Shown in pieces: positions 17,251-25,534 of a stretch of DNA of 64,000 bases; the first letter of the stretch is position 1; each line of letters opens with the position of its first letter. Location of the stretch: NCBI RefSeq assembly GCF_002831585.1, contig NZ_CP025113.1:7021001-7085000 (forward strand). The letters run 5' to 3'. The translations under genes were made by a program, and so were the position numbers. The DNA comes from Bradyrhizobium sp. SK17 (lineage in GTDB: Bacteria; Pseudomonadota; Alphaproteobacteria; Rhizobiales; Xanthobacteraceae). Below the pieces are notes generated by a model. That model was not told the origin of the DNA, did no database searches, and saw nothing but the letters and a program-made list of their open reading frames with translations.

Positions 17251-17607
17251 CTAGAAGCACCTGACTTCGGCTTCGGCCTGGGCGCGCCTGAGGTCGTTGA
17301 GCGCATTCGCGGCCTGCTCGGATGAGCGGAACTGGCCACCCAGATTGCCGCGCACCTGCGACATGCTCAGCACGGTCTCGGCGGTGACGTAGCGATCATA
17401 GGGGATGATCGAGGCAACGACGTCGATCGAACAGGAGCACTGCTCGATCGATTGCCGGCTTTCACCGTTCGCCTTCATGCAACCGAACACATATTCCGCC
17501 CGCGCCGAGGTCGGATAGTCATTGATCTCCTGAGCCCGTGCGCCCATGAAAGACCCGGCCAGCACGGCCAGGAGCATGGCCGGGACGGCGACAATCGGTC
17601 GTAGCAT
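17251..17607 (-). CDS. Small secreted cysteine-containing protein
   Basis: 118 residues from ATG 17607, chosen for the GGAG seven bases upstream; ATG 17622 would add five residues. A signal peptide (MLRPIVAVPAMLLAVLAGSF, cleaved after GARA) precedes a mature domain with a Cys pattern FGCMKANG...IEQCSCSIDVVAS and a C-terminal VRCF. The four cysteines suggest two disulfides. I do not recognise a characterised family. It converges on the SoxYZ-like gene with a 25-base gap and is divergent from the ABC binding-protein gene at 17709, so it is probably part of the quinoprotein region's periplasmic set. Confidence 0.75.
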   Translation of the reverse strand: MLRPIVAVPAMLLAVLAGSFMGARAQEINDYPTSARAEYVFGCMKANGESRQSIEQCSCSIDVVASIIPYDRYVTAETVLSMSQVRGNLGGQFRSSEQAANALNDLRRAQAEAEVRCF

Positions 17608-17708
17608 GCCAGCTCCTGCCATGGTCCTGCTTCCTCTTCCCTTCGCGCAAGCTATGCTATGGGTGTTGAACAGAAAAGAAAACATTCGGGGAAGTGGCTC
17701 AAGAAACG

Positions 17709-18689
17709 ATGATCATCTCTGTTCGCGCGGTGTTGGCTGCGGCAGTTCTGGCGGTCATGCAGTTCGGCACCTCGTGCAACGCGGAGACCATCCGCGTTGC
17801 AGCGCAGAAGACCGGAACGCTGGCCTGGGAACTGGCCGTCATTCGCTCCCATGGTCTCGACAAGAAGGCCAATTTGTCGATCGACGTCGTCGAGCTCGCC
17901 AGCCCCGAGGCCGGCAAGATCGCGCTGCGCTCCGGTACGGCAGATGTCATGGTGTCAGACTGGCCCTGGGTGTCGCGCGAGCGATCGCTCGGCGCCAGGC
18001 TGCAATTCTATCCCTATTCGAGCGCGCTGGGCGCCGTGATGGTCCCGGCCTCGTCGCCAATGAAGACGCTGTCCGATCTCAGGGGACGCAAGCTTGCCGT
18101 CGCCGGCGGACCGATCGACAAGAACTGGCTGCTGTTGCAGGCCGCATTGAAGCAGGACGGCGTCGACCTGAAATCGCAGGCGACCATCGTCTACGGCGCG
18201 CCGCCGCTGCTTGCGGCCAAGACGCTCGGCGGCGAGATGGATGCGACGCTCAACTACTGGAATTTCTGCGCCGCGCTCGAAGCCAAGGGCTTTCGGCGGC
18301 TCGCCGGCATGGAGGACATCCTGCAGAAGCTCGGCACCAAGGGTCGCATCGCGATGATCGGTTACGTGTTCGACGAGACCTGGGCCAATGCCCACAAGGA
18401 TCTGGTGGCCCGTTTCATCGCCGTGACTCGCGCCGCCAAGGACATTCTCGCCACCTCGGACGCCGAATGGGACGCGATCGCGCCGCTGACCGGCGCCGGC
18501 GATGCAGCAACCCTGCACGCCTATCGCGACCGCTACCGCGAAGGCATTCCACGCCGCCCGATCGCCGACGAGGAAGCGGATGCACGCGTGCTCTACCGGG
18601 TGCTGGCGCAGCTCGGCGGCCGCGATCTGGTCGGCACGGCAACCGAGCTCGATCCCGGCACGTTCTACCAAGCGATCCCTGGAGGCTGA
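17709..18689 (+). CDS. ABC substrate-binding protein, nitrate/sulfonate/taurine type
   Basis: About 326 residues with a signal peptide (MIISVRAVLAAAVLAVMQFG, possible lipoprotein-like C at FGTSC). Its type-II binding fold is similar to SsuA/TauA/ThiY proteins (TIRVAAQKTGTLAWELAVIR; SGTADVMVSDWPWVSRER; IVYGAPPLLAAKTLGGEMDA). GTG 17694 is an alternative start. It heads a three-gene transporter (permease 18692, ATPase 19419). The substrate is not deducible; homologous sets recur beside PQQ alcohol-dehydrogenase genes, so a compound linked to alcohol or lanthanide metabolism is inferred. Confidence 0.88.
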   Translation: MIISVRAVLAAAVLAVMQFGTSCNAETIRVAAQKTGTLAWELAVIRSHGLDKKANLSIDVVELASPEAGKIALRSGTADVMVSDWPWVSRERSLGARLQFYPYSSALGAVMVPASSPMKTLSDLRGRKLAVAGGPIDKNWLLLQAALKQDGVDLKSQATIVYGAPPLLAAKTLGGEMDATLNYWNFCAALEAKGFRRLAGMEDILQKLGTKGRIAMIGYVFDETWANAHKDLVARFIAVTRAAKDILATSDAEWDAIAPLTGAGDAATLHAYRDRYREGIPRRPIADEEADARVLYRVLAQLGGRDLVGTATELDPGTFYQAIPGG

Positions 18690-18691
18690 GG

Positions 18692-19429
18692 GTGCTGCGC
18701 CTCCTGTCATTCGCGCTGTTCATCGCGACCTGGTGGGTCGCCTCGCTCGTGATCGGCGATGCCAAATTGCCGGCACCGCCGGCGGTGCTCTCGGTGCTCG
18801 CTGCCGAGGCCCGCTCGGGCGCGCTGTTCGTCAATCTCGGCGCCACGCTGGCGCGGGTGGTGCTGGCCTTTACGCTGGCAATGGCGCTCGGCTCGGCGAT
18901 CGGCTACCTGATGGGCCGCGTTTCGCTTGCCAACCGCCTCGGCGATCCTTGGCTGATCCTGCTGCTCAATTTGCCGGCGCTGGTCGTCATCGTGCTGGCC
19001 TATATCTGGGCCGGGCTGACCGAGGTCGCCGCGATCGCCGCCATTGCCATCAACAAGCTGCCGACCGCGGTCGTCACGCTGCGTGAGGGTGCACGCGCGC
19101 TGGATCCCGCGCTCGACGAGATGGCAACGGCATTCGCGATTCCGCGCGGCCGCGCTTTCCGGCATGTGATCCTGCCACAGCTTGCGCCCTACATCGCGGC
19201 GGCGGCGCGCTCGGGGCTTTCGCTGGTCTGGAAGATCGTTCTGGTCGCCGAATATCTGGGCCGGCCGAACGGTGTCGGCTTCGAGATCGGCGTCGCTTTC
19301 CAGTTGTTCGACATTCCCTTGCTGCTCGCCTACTCGCTGAGCTTCGCCGCGGTCGTGCTCGTCATCGAGACGGCGCTGGTGCAGCCGTTCGAAACCCGGC
19401 TAACGCGGTGGCGGCTCCGTGCAGCTTGA
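18692..19429 (+). CDS. ABC permease, nitrate/sulfonate/taurine type
   Basis: 245 residues starting at GTG 18692, six bases after GGAGG and just beyond the preceding stop. About six membrane helices are visible, with the cytoplasmic EAA loop as LDPALDEMATAFAIPRGRAF followed by RHVILPQLAPYIAAA. It is the inner-membrane channel for the binding protein at 17709 and the ATPase at 19419, whose gene overlaps this one by 11 bases. Confidence 0.9.
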   Translation: MLRLLSFALFIATWWVASLVIGDAKLPAPPAVLSVLAAEARSGALFVNLGATLARVVLAFTLAMALGSAIGYLMGRVSLANRLGDPWLILLLNLPALVVIVLAYIWAGLTEVAAIAAIAINKLPTAVVTLREGARALDPALDEMATAFAIPRGRAFRHVILPQLAPYIAAAARSGLSLVWKIVLVAEYLGRPNGVGFEIGVAFQLFDIPLLLAYSLSFAAVVLVIETALVQPFETRLTRWRLRAA

Positions 19430-20129
19430 GGTCAATATCACAGGCAAGAGCTTCGAGAACGCGGCCGGCAAGCGGCACGACGTGCTCGACAACGTCACCT
19501 TCACGCTGAACGCCGGCGAGGTCGGCGTGCTGTTCGGCCCGTCGGGCTGCGGCAAGAGCACCCTGCTCCGGATTCTCGCAGGCCTCGACGCCAACTACCA
19601 CGGTCATGTCACGCGCTCACCCGGCATGCGGCTTGGCATGGTGTTCCAGGAGCCGCGGCTGCTGCCCTGGCGTTCGGTCGAGGACAACGTCCGGCTCGCC
19701 GCACCTGACGTCGACGACGGCACGCTGTCGGCGTTGTTCGAGGTGCTCGAATTGAGCGTGCACCGCAATCATTTTCCCGGTGAATTGTCACTCGGCCTCG
19801 CCCGCCGCGTCGCGCTTGCCCGCGCCTTCGCCGTCGAGCCGGATTTCCTGATCCTCGACGAGCCGCTGGCCTCGCTCGACAACGCCCTCGCGGGACGGTT
19901 GCGCGACCAGGTCGCCACGCTGGTGGCCAGCCGCAAGATGATGACGCTGCTGGTCACGCATGATCTCGACGATGCGGTCCGCCTCGGCGATCGCCTGTTC
20001 TTCCTGTCCCCGCGGCCGGCCCGCATCCTTCACGTCGAAACCATCGCCGCGCAGCGCGCCGTGCGCGGCGAGCCCGAAATCGGCGAAATCAAGCAACGGC
20101 TCTCGCAATTGGACCTTGCAAATATGTGA
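19419..20129 (+). CDS. ABC transporter ATP-binding protein with altered signature motif
   Basis: 236 residues, GTG start inside the permease gene. Walker A is GPSGCGKST, Walker B LILDEPLASLD, and the H-loop is LLVTHDLDDAV. The usual LSGGQ signature is replaced by LSLGLARRVALARAF; the serine and second glycine are kept, so activity is plausible. It belongs to the SsuB/TauB group by length and order of motifs and completes the 17709-20129 transporter. Confidence 0.9.
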   Translation: MQLEVNITGKSFENAAGKRHDVLDNVTFTLNAGEVGVLFGPSGCGKSTLLRILAGLDANYHGHVTRSPGMRLGMVFQEPRLLPWRSVEDNVRLAAPDVDDGTLSALFEVLELSVHRNHFPGELSLGLARRVALARAFAVEPDFLILDEPLASLDNALAGRLRDQVATLVASRKMMTLLVTHDLDDAVRLGDRLFFLSPRPARILHVETIAAQRAVRGEPEIGEIKQRLSQLDLANM

Positions 20130-20170
20130 TCTGCCGTCATCCTCGGACAAAAGCTCAAGGGAGAGATTGA

Positions 20171-20524
20171 ATGTCGCGCGCCTGGATTGTCGTTGGTGTT
20201 GGATTGCTGGTGTTGCCCGCCACGGTGCTTGCCCAGAGCAAGGGCAAGGGCATTCGGCTGTGGAATCTGACCAGCGCCACGATCTCGAGCTTCGAGCTCT
20301 CGCCGGCCGGCAAGAACGAGTGGGGTCCGAACCAGACGCTCAACGACAAGGACAAGGAAGTCGATCACGACGAGCGCCTTCGCATCACCGGCGTCGAGCC
20401 GGGCCGCTACGACGCCAAGGTCGGCTACAGCGGCGCCAGGCAGTGCTTGGTCCGCGACATCGAGATCAAGGCCGATGCCGTGTTCTCGGTCTCCGACAAA
20501 GACCTCAAGGACTGCAACAAATAG
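20171..20524 (+). CDS. Small secreted protein, unrecognised
   Basis: 117 residues with a signal peptide (MSRAWIVVGVGLLVLPATVL, cleaved after AQ) and a good GGGAGA ribosome site. The mature part (IRLWNLTSATISSFELSPAG ... LNDKDKEVDHDERLR) is an apparent small beta domain with an acidic patch DKDKEVDHDE that could bind cations, and two cysteines (RQCLV, KDCNK) that could form a disulfide. It starts 41 bases after the ABC ATPase gene and may share its transcript. Family not recognised; the acidic stretch inside a lanthanide-related region is suggestive only. Confidence 0.75.
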   Translation: MSRAWIVVGVGLLVLPATVLAQSKGKGIRLWNLTSATISSFELSPAGKNEWGPNQTLNDKDKEVDHDERLRITGVEPGRYDAKVGYSGARQCLVRDIEIKADAVFSVSDKDLKDCNK

Positions 20525-20761
20525 CTAACCTGCGGTCGCTTCGCCGTCCGTGCGAGCGCGGTCATTGGAATGCGGATATTCGCAGCGCCAGCGCACCGCA
20601 GTCCATTTCGGATGCTGACCGACCCATTGCGCGATGTATGGTGGCGCGGCCATCGCACATTGCTGCAACGAGCCATTCCAGTCGAACAGCAAATGCTGCT
20701 CCTCGCAGGTCGCGGGCGACAACACGGCACATACAGTGACGATCAGATCTATCGGGTTCAT
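20525..20761 (-). CDS. Small secreted cysteine-rich protein
   Basis: 78 residues. The N-terminus MNPIDLIVTVCAVLSPATCE could be a short signal, and cysteines occur in ATCEEQHLLF, LQQCAMAAPP and VRWRCEYP, spaced like a small disulfide-linked domain. It has an AGGGAT ribosome site upstream of ATG 20761 and lies tail-to-tail with the gene at 20171, with no gap. From memory, similar short proteins with the QCAMAAPPYIAQW core are common in Bradyrhizobium; function is unknown. Confidence 0.65.
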   Translation of the reverse strand: MNPIDLIVTVCAVLSPATCEEQHLLFDWNGSLQQCAMAAPPYIAQWVGQHPKWTAVRWRCEYPHSNDRARTDGEATAG

Positions 20762-20862
20762 GTGCGATCCCTAAAGCGTGCTCATGACTAGATAATACGA
20801 CGAAATACGTAGTCAGCCAGTCGACGGTTTCACAGCCCCGTGAAGCGCTATGGGAACCAGGC

Positions 20863-21747
20863 CTAGAAGTTCAAGCCATACACCAGCCGCGCCTGATGGC
20901 GTTCGAAATTGACCAGGTCGAGAACGGTGTTGCTCCCTGCCCGCTGCCCCCACGCCTGGACGCTCCAGGTCGCAGTCAGGCGCGAGCGGTCGGAGAGCTG
21001 GACATAGGCCGTAGGCCCGATGAACAGCGCCTGGCCGGAGAATTCGTCCAGGCCAATCCCCTCATATTTTCTGAAATAGCGCACTTCGCCACCGAGCTGA
21101 ATATTCGGCCTCAGCTTGGCCATCAGCCCGAATGCGACGCCGATCGTGGCGTCCTGTTCCGCGGCGCCGGTGCTCGGCATCCGTGTCCATTCCGGCTCGT
21201 AGCTGACATTCAGGGCGGCGACCACGAAATTCGGAATCACCTCGCGGTCGAACGCCACTATAAATTCGGTGCCATAGCTGCGGACCGCGGCAGCGGTCGT
21301 CTCATCGACACGGTCGGCGTGCATCTCCAGCGCCAATGTCATGCCGAACGGCGCCACGTCGCGATCGAGAAAGCGATAGCGGAAGTCCGCCGAGACACCC
21401 TGCCACGACAATTGACGGCGATCGTCAAAACCCGGCACGTGGCTGATGTCGAACGCCGTGAACGACGTCCCGAGTTCGACACGAAAGTTCGGCGCCGGAA
21501 CGAGTTCGATCTCCATTTCCTGATTGAGCGCGCGATAACGGCCGCCATCCTTGACGAAGTGTCCAGTGGTCTGGCTCTGGAATTCGCGCTCGCCGGCATC
21601 GCCGACATCGGAGCCGATCATGAAGCCGAAGATGTGCTCGGTATCAAACCCCTCGGCGTAGGCAGCAAGCGGTAGCACCGCGGCGATGCCGGCAATTGCC
21701 GCGCAGACCACGCCCACCCAACGTGCTCTCCCGATCTCGAGATTCAT
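20863..21747 (-). CDS. Probable outer-membrane beta-barrel protein
   Basis: 294 residues with a signal peptide (VGVVCAAIAGIAAVLPLAAY, cleaved near AYAEG). The mature protein has alternating hydrophobic strands (NFRVELGTSFTAFDISHVPG; RFLDRDVAPFGMTLALEM; IQLGGEVRYFRKYEG) and the aromatic terminus LVYGLNF, typical of outer-membrane barrels. No TonB plug is present, so it is a passive channel or structural protein. It lies between small secreted proteins and pqqA on the same strand as pqqA. Family not identified; its presence inside the PQQ/lanthanide region suggests a related role. Confidence 0.75.
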   Translation of the reverse strand: MNLEIGRARWVGVVCAAIAGIAAVLPLAAYAEGFDTEHIFGFMIGSDVGDAGEREFQSQTTGHFVKDGGRYRALNQEMEIELVPAPNFRVELGTSFTAFDISHVPGFDDRRQLSWQGVSADFRYRFLDRDVAPFGMTLALEMHADRVDETTAAAVRSYGTEFIVAFDREVIPNFVVAALNVSYEPEWTRMPSTGAAEQDATIGVAFGLMAKLRPNIQLGGEVRYFRKYEGIGLDEFSGQALFIGPTAYVQLSDRSRLTATWSVQAWGQRAGSNTVLDLVNFERHQARLVYGLNF

Positions 21748-22015
21748 TGTCCCGAACCACCGCCTCGAACCGCACTGTAGGACGAAGCGATGCGGCCCGC
21801 CAATCGCGTAGGCAGGGTCGAGCTCAACGTCTTGTGGGAAGGATCTGGGGAAGCCGCACGAGCGTCGCCAGAGCGCTTTTTGGGCGAAGTGGATACCAGT
21901 TCGCGCGAAGGAAACGCGTCAAGACAAGAACCCAGGGCCGCGAAAGACGCCTGCCACGGCTCGACGCAGCAAACTGCATGAGCCGGACAGGCCGTCTCGC
22001 GTTGCTTGTCTGAGC

Positions 22016-22096
22016 TTACTTACGCGCCGCGCAGGCGTACATGTTGATTTCCATGCCCACCGGCACTTCGACGATCTTCGGTGTCTTCCAGGCCAT
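22016..22096 (-). CDS. pqqA: PqqA, peptide precursor of pyrroloquinoline quinone
   Basis: A 26-residue peptide, MAWKTPKIVEVPVGMEINMY followed by ACAARK. It contains the conserved Glu16 and Tyr20 (E-I-N-M-Y) that PqqE and partners cross-link to build PQQ. A strong GGAGAAGGA ribosome site lies 5' of ATG 22096. The usual pqqBCDE genes do not follow; downstream on the same strand is the outer-membrane protein gene. The peptide thus seems to be a stand-alone copy supplying precursor to maturation enzymes encoded elsewhere, placed beside lanmodulin and XoxF where PQQ is needed. Confidence 0.95.
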   Translation of the reverse strand: MAWKTPKIVEVPVGMEINMYACAARK

Positions 22097-22435
22097 TTCC
22101 TTCTCCCAAGTATGAGTTGACGCAAGCCTCGCGTCGCGCGGCAAGCCAGGTCTGGCCTTTCCAGGGCGCAAGCCGGGCGGTGAAGACCCGACTTCACTGC
22201 TGGACATGCCGAAACGGACGACAGCTCGCCGACGCCCGCCCCGCACTGAAACGGCCGGGAAACCCCGACACTGTTCTGTCAGGCATTTTCCGGTTGCCGG
22301 GCAGCGACGCGCCGTCAAGCAGACCACATTGCTCCGGCCACATCTTGCCCAAGAGCGAAATCGCCATTTTTTGTTGTCCGCAGGGCTTCGGCGGCAAATC
22401 CGAAGTTCGCCCGCCAGGAATCCGGCGACAAGCGC
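22097..22435. other. 339-base gap between pqqA and lanmodulin
   Basis: No credible gene. It should hold the pqqA promoter and any lanmodulin terminator; I saw no hairpin with a T-run. Since both neighbours read on the minus strand, pqqA could also be reached by read-through from lanM. Confidence 0.5.
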
Positions 22436-22834
22436 CTATTTGAGCAGGCGCAGCAGGGCCCGGCCGGCGCGTGACTTCAGCTCGTTCGCATCCAGCGTAC
22501 CGTCATTGTCGGGGTCGGCAGCCTTGAAGCGCTGCTCGACGACCGCGAGGTATTCGTCGAGCGTCAACGTGCCGTCGTGATCCGGGTCCGCCATCTTGAG
22601 CTCCTTCGCGGTCAACCGTCCGCGCAATTCGCGCACGTCGAGCGTGCCGTCATGATCAGGATCCAGCTTCGCGAACAGGTCGGCGGCGGCCTTCTTGGCT
22701 TCGGCAAGGTCGACCGTGCCGTCATTGTCGGGATCGAGCATCTTGAGCGCGCTGCCCCGGCCGGATGCCGCCAAAGCGGGACCAGACAGAACGGCCACGG
22801 CTAAAGTCAAAGCAAGAGATCGGCGCGAAATCAT
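22436..22834 (-). CDS. lanM: Lanmodulin, periplasmic lanthanide-binding EF-hand protein
   Basis: 132 residues: a signal peptide (MISRRSLALTLAVAVLSGPA, cleaved near LAA) then four EF loops at residues 34-45 (DPDNDGTVDLAE), 58-69 (DPDHDGTLDVRE), 83-94 (DPDHDGTLTLDE) and 107-118 (DPDNDGTLDANE). All four have proline at loop position 2 and adjacent loops are spaced only 24-25 residues apart, both hallmarks of lanmodulin and unlike calmodulin. Loop position 9 is Asp in EF1, 2 and 4, but Thr91 in EF3. EF4 begins with Asp, whereas the Methylobacterium protein has Asn there. Lanmodulin binds trivalent lanthanides with very high affinity. An AAGGAGA ribosome site precedes ATG 22834. Confidence 0.95.
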   Translation of the reverse strand: MISRRSLALTLAVAVLSGPALAASGRGSALKMLDPDNDGTVDLAEAKKAAADLFAKLDPDHDGTLDVRELRGRLTAKELKMADPDHDGTLTLDEYLAVVEQRFKAADPDNDGTLDANELKSRAGRALLRLLK

Positions 22835-23038
22835 CGTTCGTCTCCTTCGATGTCGCTCCGGCGAACGAGATGGAGCGTGCCCTGCAAATCAGGGTCCAGC
22901 ATAGCAGCTTCGATGCAGCTTCCTACAACCAGTGCAACCGGCAAGACCATGTCGGGTTTCGGGTGGAAAGAGAGCGTCTCACAGATCATCAGTGATGTCA
23001 GGTCGATTGCATTGCGCTTGAACGAGCGAGGTGACGCC

Positions 23039-23278
23039 ATGAATGGCAGATGCAGAAGCGCGTTGGGCTGCCTTGTCGCGCTCACTTTGATCGCGCCGAC
23101 GTTCGCACAGAATGGAGCTCCGGCGGCGGAGGCAGTGCAGCAGCGCACGCTCACCGGCAAGGAGCGGCTCGGCCGCAAATGGACCGATGAGCAGCGCATC
23201 GACAATTGCAATGTGCCGCCGGACAAGCGGGGCACGAAGCCGCGTTCGAGCGTCTGTCCGCACGCGCCGTCGAGCTGA
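23039..23278 (+). CDS. Small secreted protein upstream of xoxF
   Basis: 79 residues from ATG 23039 (GAGGTGA upstream). A signal peptide (SALGCLVALTLIAPTFAQ) is followed by a short basic domain LTGKERLGRKWTDEQRIDNC then NVPPDKRGTKPRSSVC, with two or three cysteines. The motif recurs in small rhizobial secreted proteins as far as I recall; no function is assigned. It is divergent from lanM and 227 bases upstream of xoxF on the same strand, so it could be co-regulated with either. Confidence 0.7.
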   Translation: MNGRCRSALGCLVALTLIAPTFAQNGAPAAEAVQQRTLTGKERLGRKWTDEQRIDNCNVPPDKRGTKPRSSVCPHAPSS

Positions 23279-23505
23279 TCGAAGCGTGCGCAGTGCGGTA
23301 TGGCCACCGGCCACGCGTGGTGTTGCGTATTCCACGTGACGGTAAGCTACGGAGGCGCTTACGGAAAACTTGTCCCTCTCGACCAGCCTCCGCGGTCGGC
23401 TGGGTTCGTTCACGTTTTCGTATTGACCCGTTTTGGTTTCAGGCCGATGGTTCCGTCCGCAACGTCAGGAATAGGCGTGCAGAAAAGGTTCATTGGGAGG
23501 ATATG

Positions 23506-25170
23506 ATGAGACGCATTGCGCTGGCCGCAAGCCTCGTGATTCTTGCATCTTATGGTGCAAGCGCTCAGACCACCGAACAGTTGGTCAAGGGTGCGACTGA
23601 TACATCGAACGTTCTCAATTACGGAATGGGTTACAATCTTCAGCGCTTCTCGACGCTGAACCAGATCAACAAGGACACCGTCAAGAATCTGGTGCCGGTC
23701 TGGAACTACAGCCTGAACGACGACCGCAGCGAGGAATCGCAGCCGCTCGTCTATCAGGGTGTCCTCTACGTCACCACGCACAGCGCCACGATCGCGGTCG
23801 ACGCCAAGACCGGCAAGCAGATCTGGAAGACCAAGGTCGAGTATCCCGCCGAGACGCCGCGTATCGTCTGCTGCGGCATCATCAACCGCGGCGCCGCGCT
23901 GTATGACGGCAAGGTGTTCCGCACCACCCTCGACGCCAATGTGATCGCGCTCGATGCCAAGACCGGCAAGGAGCTGTGGCGCCAGAAGGCGGCGGACATC
24001 AAGGAAGGCTACTCGATGACGGTCGCTCCGCTGGTCGCCGACGGCGTCGTCATCACCGGCATCTCCGGCGCCGAGTTCGGCACCCGTGGCTTCATCGACG
24101 GCTGGGATCCCGCAACCGGCAAGAAGCTCTGGCGGACCTATTCGATTCCGACGCCCGACGAGCCTGGTGGCGATACCTGGAAGGGCGACACCTGGAAGCT
24201 CGGCGGCGGATCGACCTGGATCACCGGCTCCTACGATCCAGAGCTGAACACGGTGTATTGGGGCATCGGCAATCCCGGACCGTTCAATGCCGCCGTACGT
24301 CCCGGCGACAACCTCTACACCTGCTCGGTGCTCGCGCTTGATCCGAAGACCGGCAAGATCAAGTGGCATTACCAGTTCTCGCCGAACAACCCGTTCGACT
24401 ATGACTCGGTGGCCGAGATGGTGCTTGCCGACATGAATGTCGAGGGCAAGCCGACCAAGGTGCTGATGGACGCCAACCGCAACGGCTTCTTCTACGTGCT
24501 CGACCGCACCAACGGAAAGCTGCTCGCGGCCAATCCCTATGTGAACGTCAATTGGGCAACCGGTGTCGACATGAAGACCGGGCGTCCGATCGAGACCGAC
24601 GTCGTCAAGGACGCGCGTGACGGCAAGAAGGTCACGGTCTATCCGTCGATCCTCGGCGGCAAGAACTGGGAGCCGATGTCGTTCAACCCGCAGACTGGCC
24701 TCGCCTATGCCAACACGCTGGCGTTCGGCGGCAAGTACAAGTCCGAGCCGGCGACCTACAAGCAGGGCGAATGGTACGTCGGCATGGATCTCACCGATCC
24801 CTGGGAATGGGGCACCGGACCTCGCGGCCATCTCAAGGCGATCGATCCGATGACCGGCAAGGCGAAGTGGGAAGCGCCAAGCGACATTCCGCGCTTCTCC
24901 GGCGTGCTCTCCACCGCCGGTGGCGTGGTGTTCTCCGGCCAGTTGACCGGCGAATTCGAGGCGTTCGACGCCGATACCGGCAAGAAGCTCTGGCAGTTCC
25001 AGACCGGCTCGGGCATCGAGGGGCAACCCATCACCTGGCAGCAGGACGGCGTGCAGTATATCGCCGTCAACTCGGGCTATGGCGGCGTCTACTCGCTGTT
25101 CTCCGGCGACGAGCGGCTGGCCAAGGTGCCACCGGGCGGCTCGCTGTGGGTTTTCGCGGTCAAGAACTGA
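23506..25170 (+). CDS. xoxF: Lanthanide-type PQQ-dependent alcohol (methanol) dehydrogenase
   Basis: 554 residues, signal peptide MRRIALAASLVILASYGASA, eight-bladed PQQ propeller. Key residues are visible: vicinal Cys122-Cys123 (VCCGIINRG), metal ligands Glu190 (GAEFGTRG) and Asn256 (GIGNPGP), catalytic Asp298, and the extra Asp300 in FDYDS that marks lanthanide-dependent enzymes (calcium MxaF has Ala there). It oxidises methanol or similar alcohols to aldehyde in the periplasm. ATG 23506 is five bases after GGGAGG; ATG 23503 is possible. It is followed by cytochrome and XoxJ genes. At 554 residues it is shorter than typical ~600-residue XoxF, so an ExaF/PedH-like assignment is not excluded. 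Confidence 0.92.
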   Translation: MRRIALAASLVILASYGASAQTTEQLVKGATDTSNVLNYGMGYNLQRFSTLNQINKDTVKNLVPVWNYSLNDDRSEESQPLVYQGVLYVTTHSATIAVDAKTGKQIWKTKVEYPAETPRIVCCGIINRGAALYDGKVFRTTLDANVIALDAKTGKELWRQKAADIKEGYSMTVAPLVADGVVITGISGAEFGTRGFIDGWDPATGKKLWRTYSIPTPDEPGGDTWKGDTWKLGGGSTWITGSYDPELNTVYWGIGNPGPFNAAVRPGDNLYTCSVLALDPKTGKIKWHYQFSPNNPFDYDSVAEMVLADMNVEGKPTKVLMDANRNGFFYVLDRTNGKLLAANPYVNVNWATGVDMKTGRPIETDVVKDARDGKKVTVYPSILGGKNWEPMSFNPQTGLAYANTLAFGGKYKSEPATYKQGEWYVGMDLTDPWEWGTGPRGHLKAIDPMTGKAKWEAPSDIPRFSGVLSTAGGVVFSGQLTGEFEAFDADTGKKLWQFQTGSGIEGQPITWQQDGVQYIAVNSGYGGVYSLFSGDERLAKVPPGGSLWVFAVKN

Positions 25171-25183
25171 GCGCGGAGCACAC

Positions 25184-25534
25184 GTGACTGAAAGCGTAAC
25201 CTCGTTGACGGCGGCGATCCTCGCCGCCGTCGCGGCAACCTTGATCATGTTGATCCCGGCGGCCGCACAGCAAGCCAGTGCAATCGACCTTCAGGGACAG
25301 GCCGACCAGGGCAAGATCACCTACGCCAAGAACTGCTCGCACTGCCATGGACCCAACATGGTCAACTCCGGCACCATCACGCCGGACCTGCGCGCGTTTC
25401 CCAACGACAAGACGCGCTTCGTGACCACCGTGAAGCAAGGCAAGAACGGCAAGATGCCGCCCTGGGCCGACATCCTGACCGAACAGGAGATTGCGGACGT
25501 CTGGGCCTTCCTGGCGAGCCGGAGGACGCCATGA
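25184..25534 (+). CDS. xoxG: c-type cytochrome, electron acceptor of XoxF
   Basis: 116 residues from GTG 25184 (GGAG upstream), with a signal or anchor segment (SLTAAILAAVAATLIMLIPA). The single haem site is NCSHCHGP (Cys51, Cys54, His55) and the likely axial Met91 lies in GKMPPW. It starts 13 bases after xoxF and overlaps xoxJ by four bases, so it is the expected periplasmic cytochrome that takes electrons from the quinoprotein toward the oxidase. Confidence 0.92.
   Translation: MTESVTSLTAAILAAVAATLIMLIPAAAQQASAIDLQGQADQGKITYAKNCSHCHGPNMVNSGTITPDLRAFPNDKTRFVTTVKQGKNGKMPPWADILTEQEIADVWAFLASRRTP

Noticed and set aside
22016..22327. Longer version of pqqA with 77 extra N-terminal residues
   Set aside because: PqqA peptides are short; a strong ribosome site directly precedes the 26-codon frame.
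23410..25248. Long antisense open frame (612 codons) across xoxF
   Set aside because: It mirrors codon bias of xoxF on the other strand; xoxF has all family motifs.
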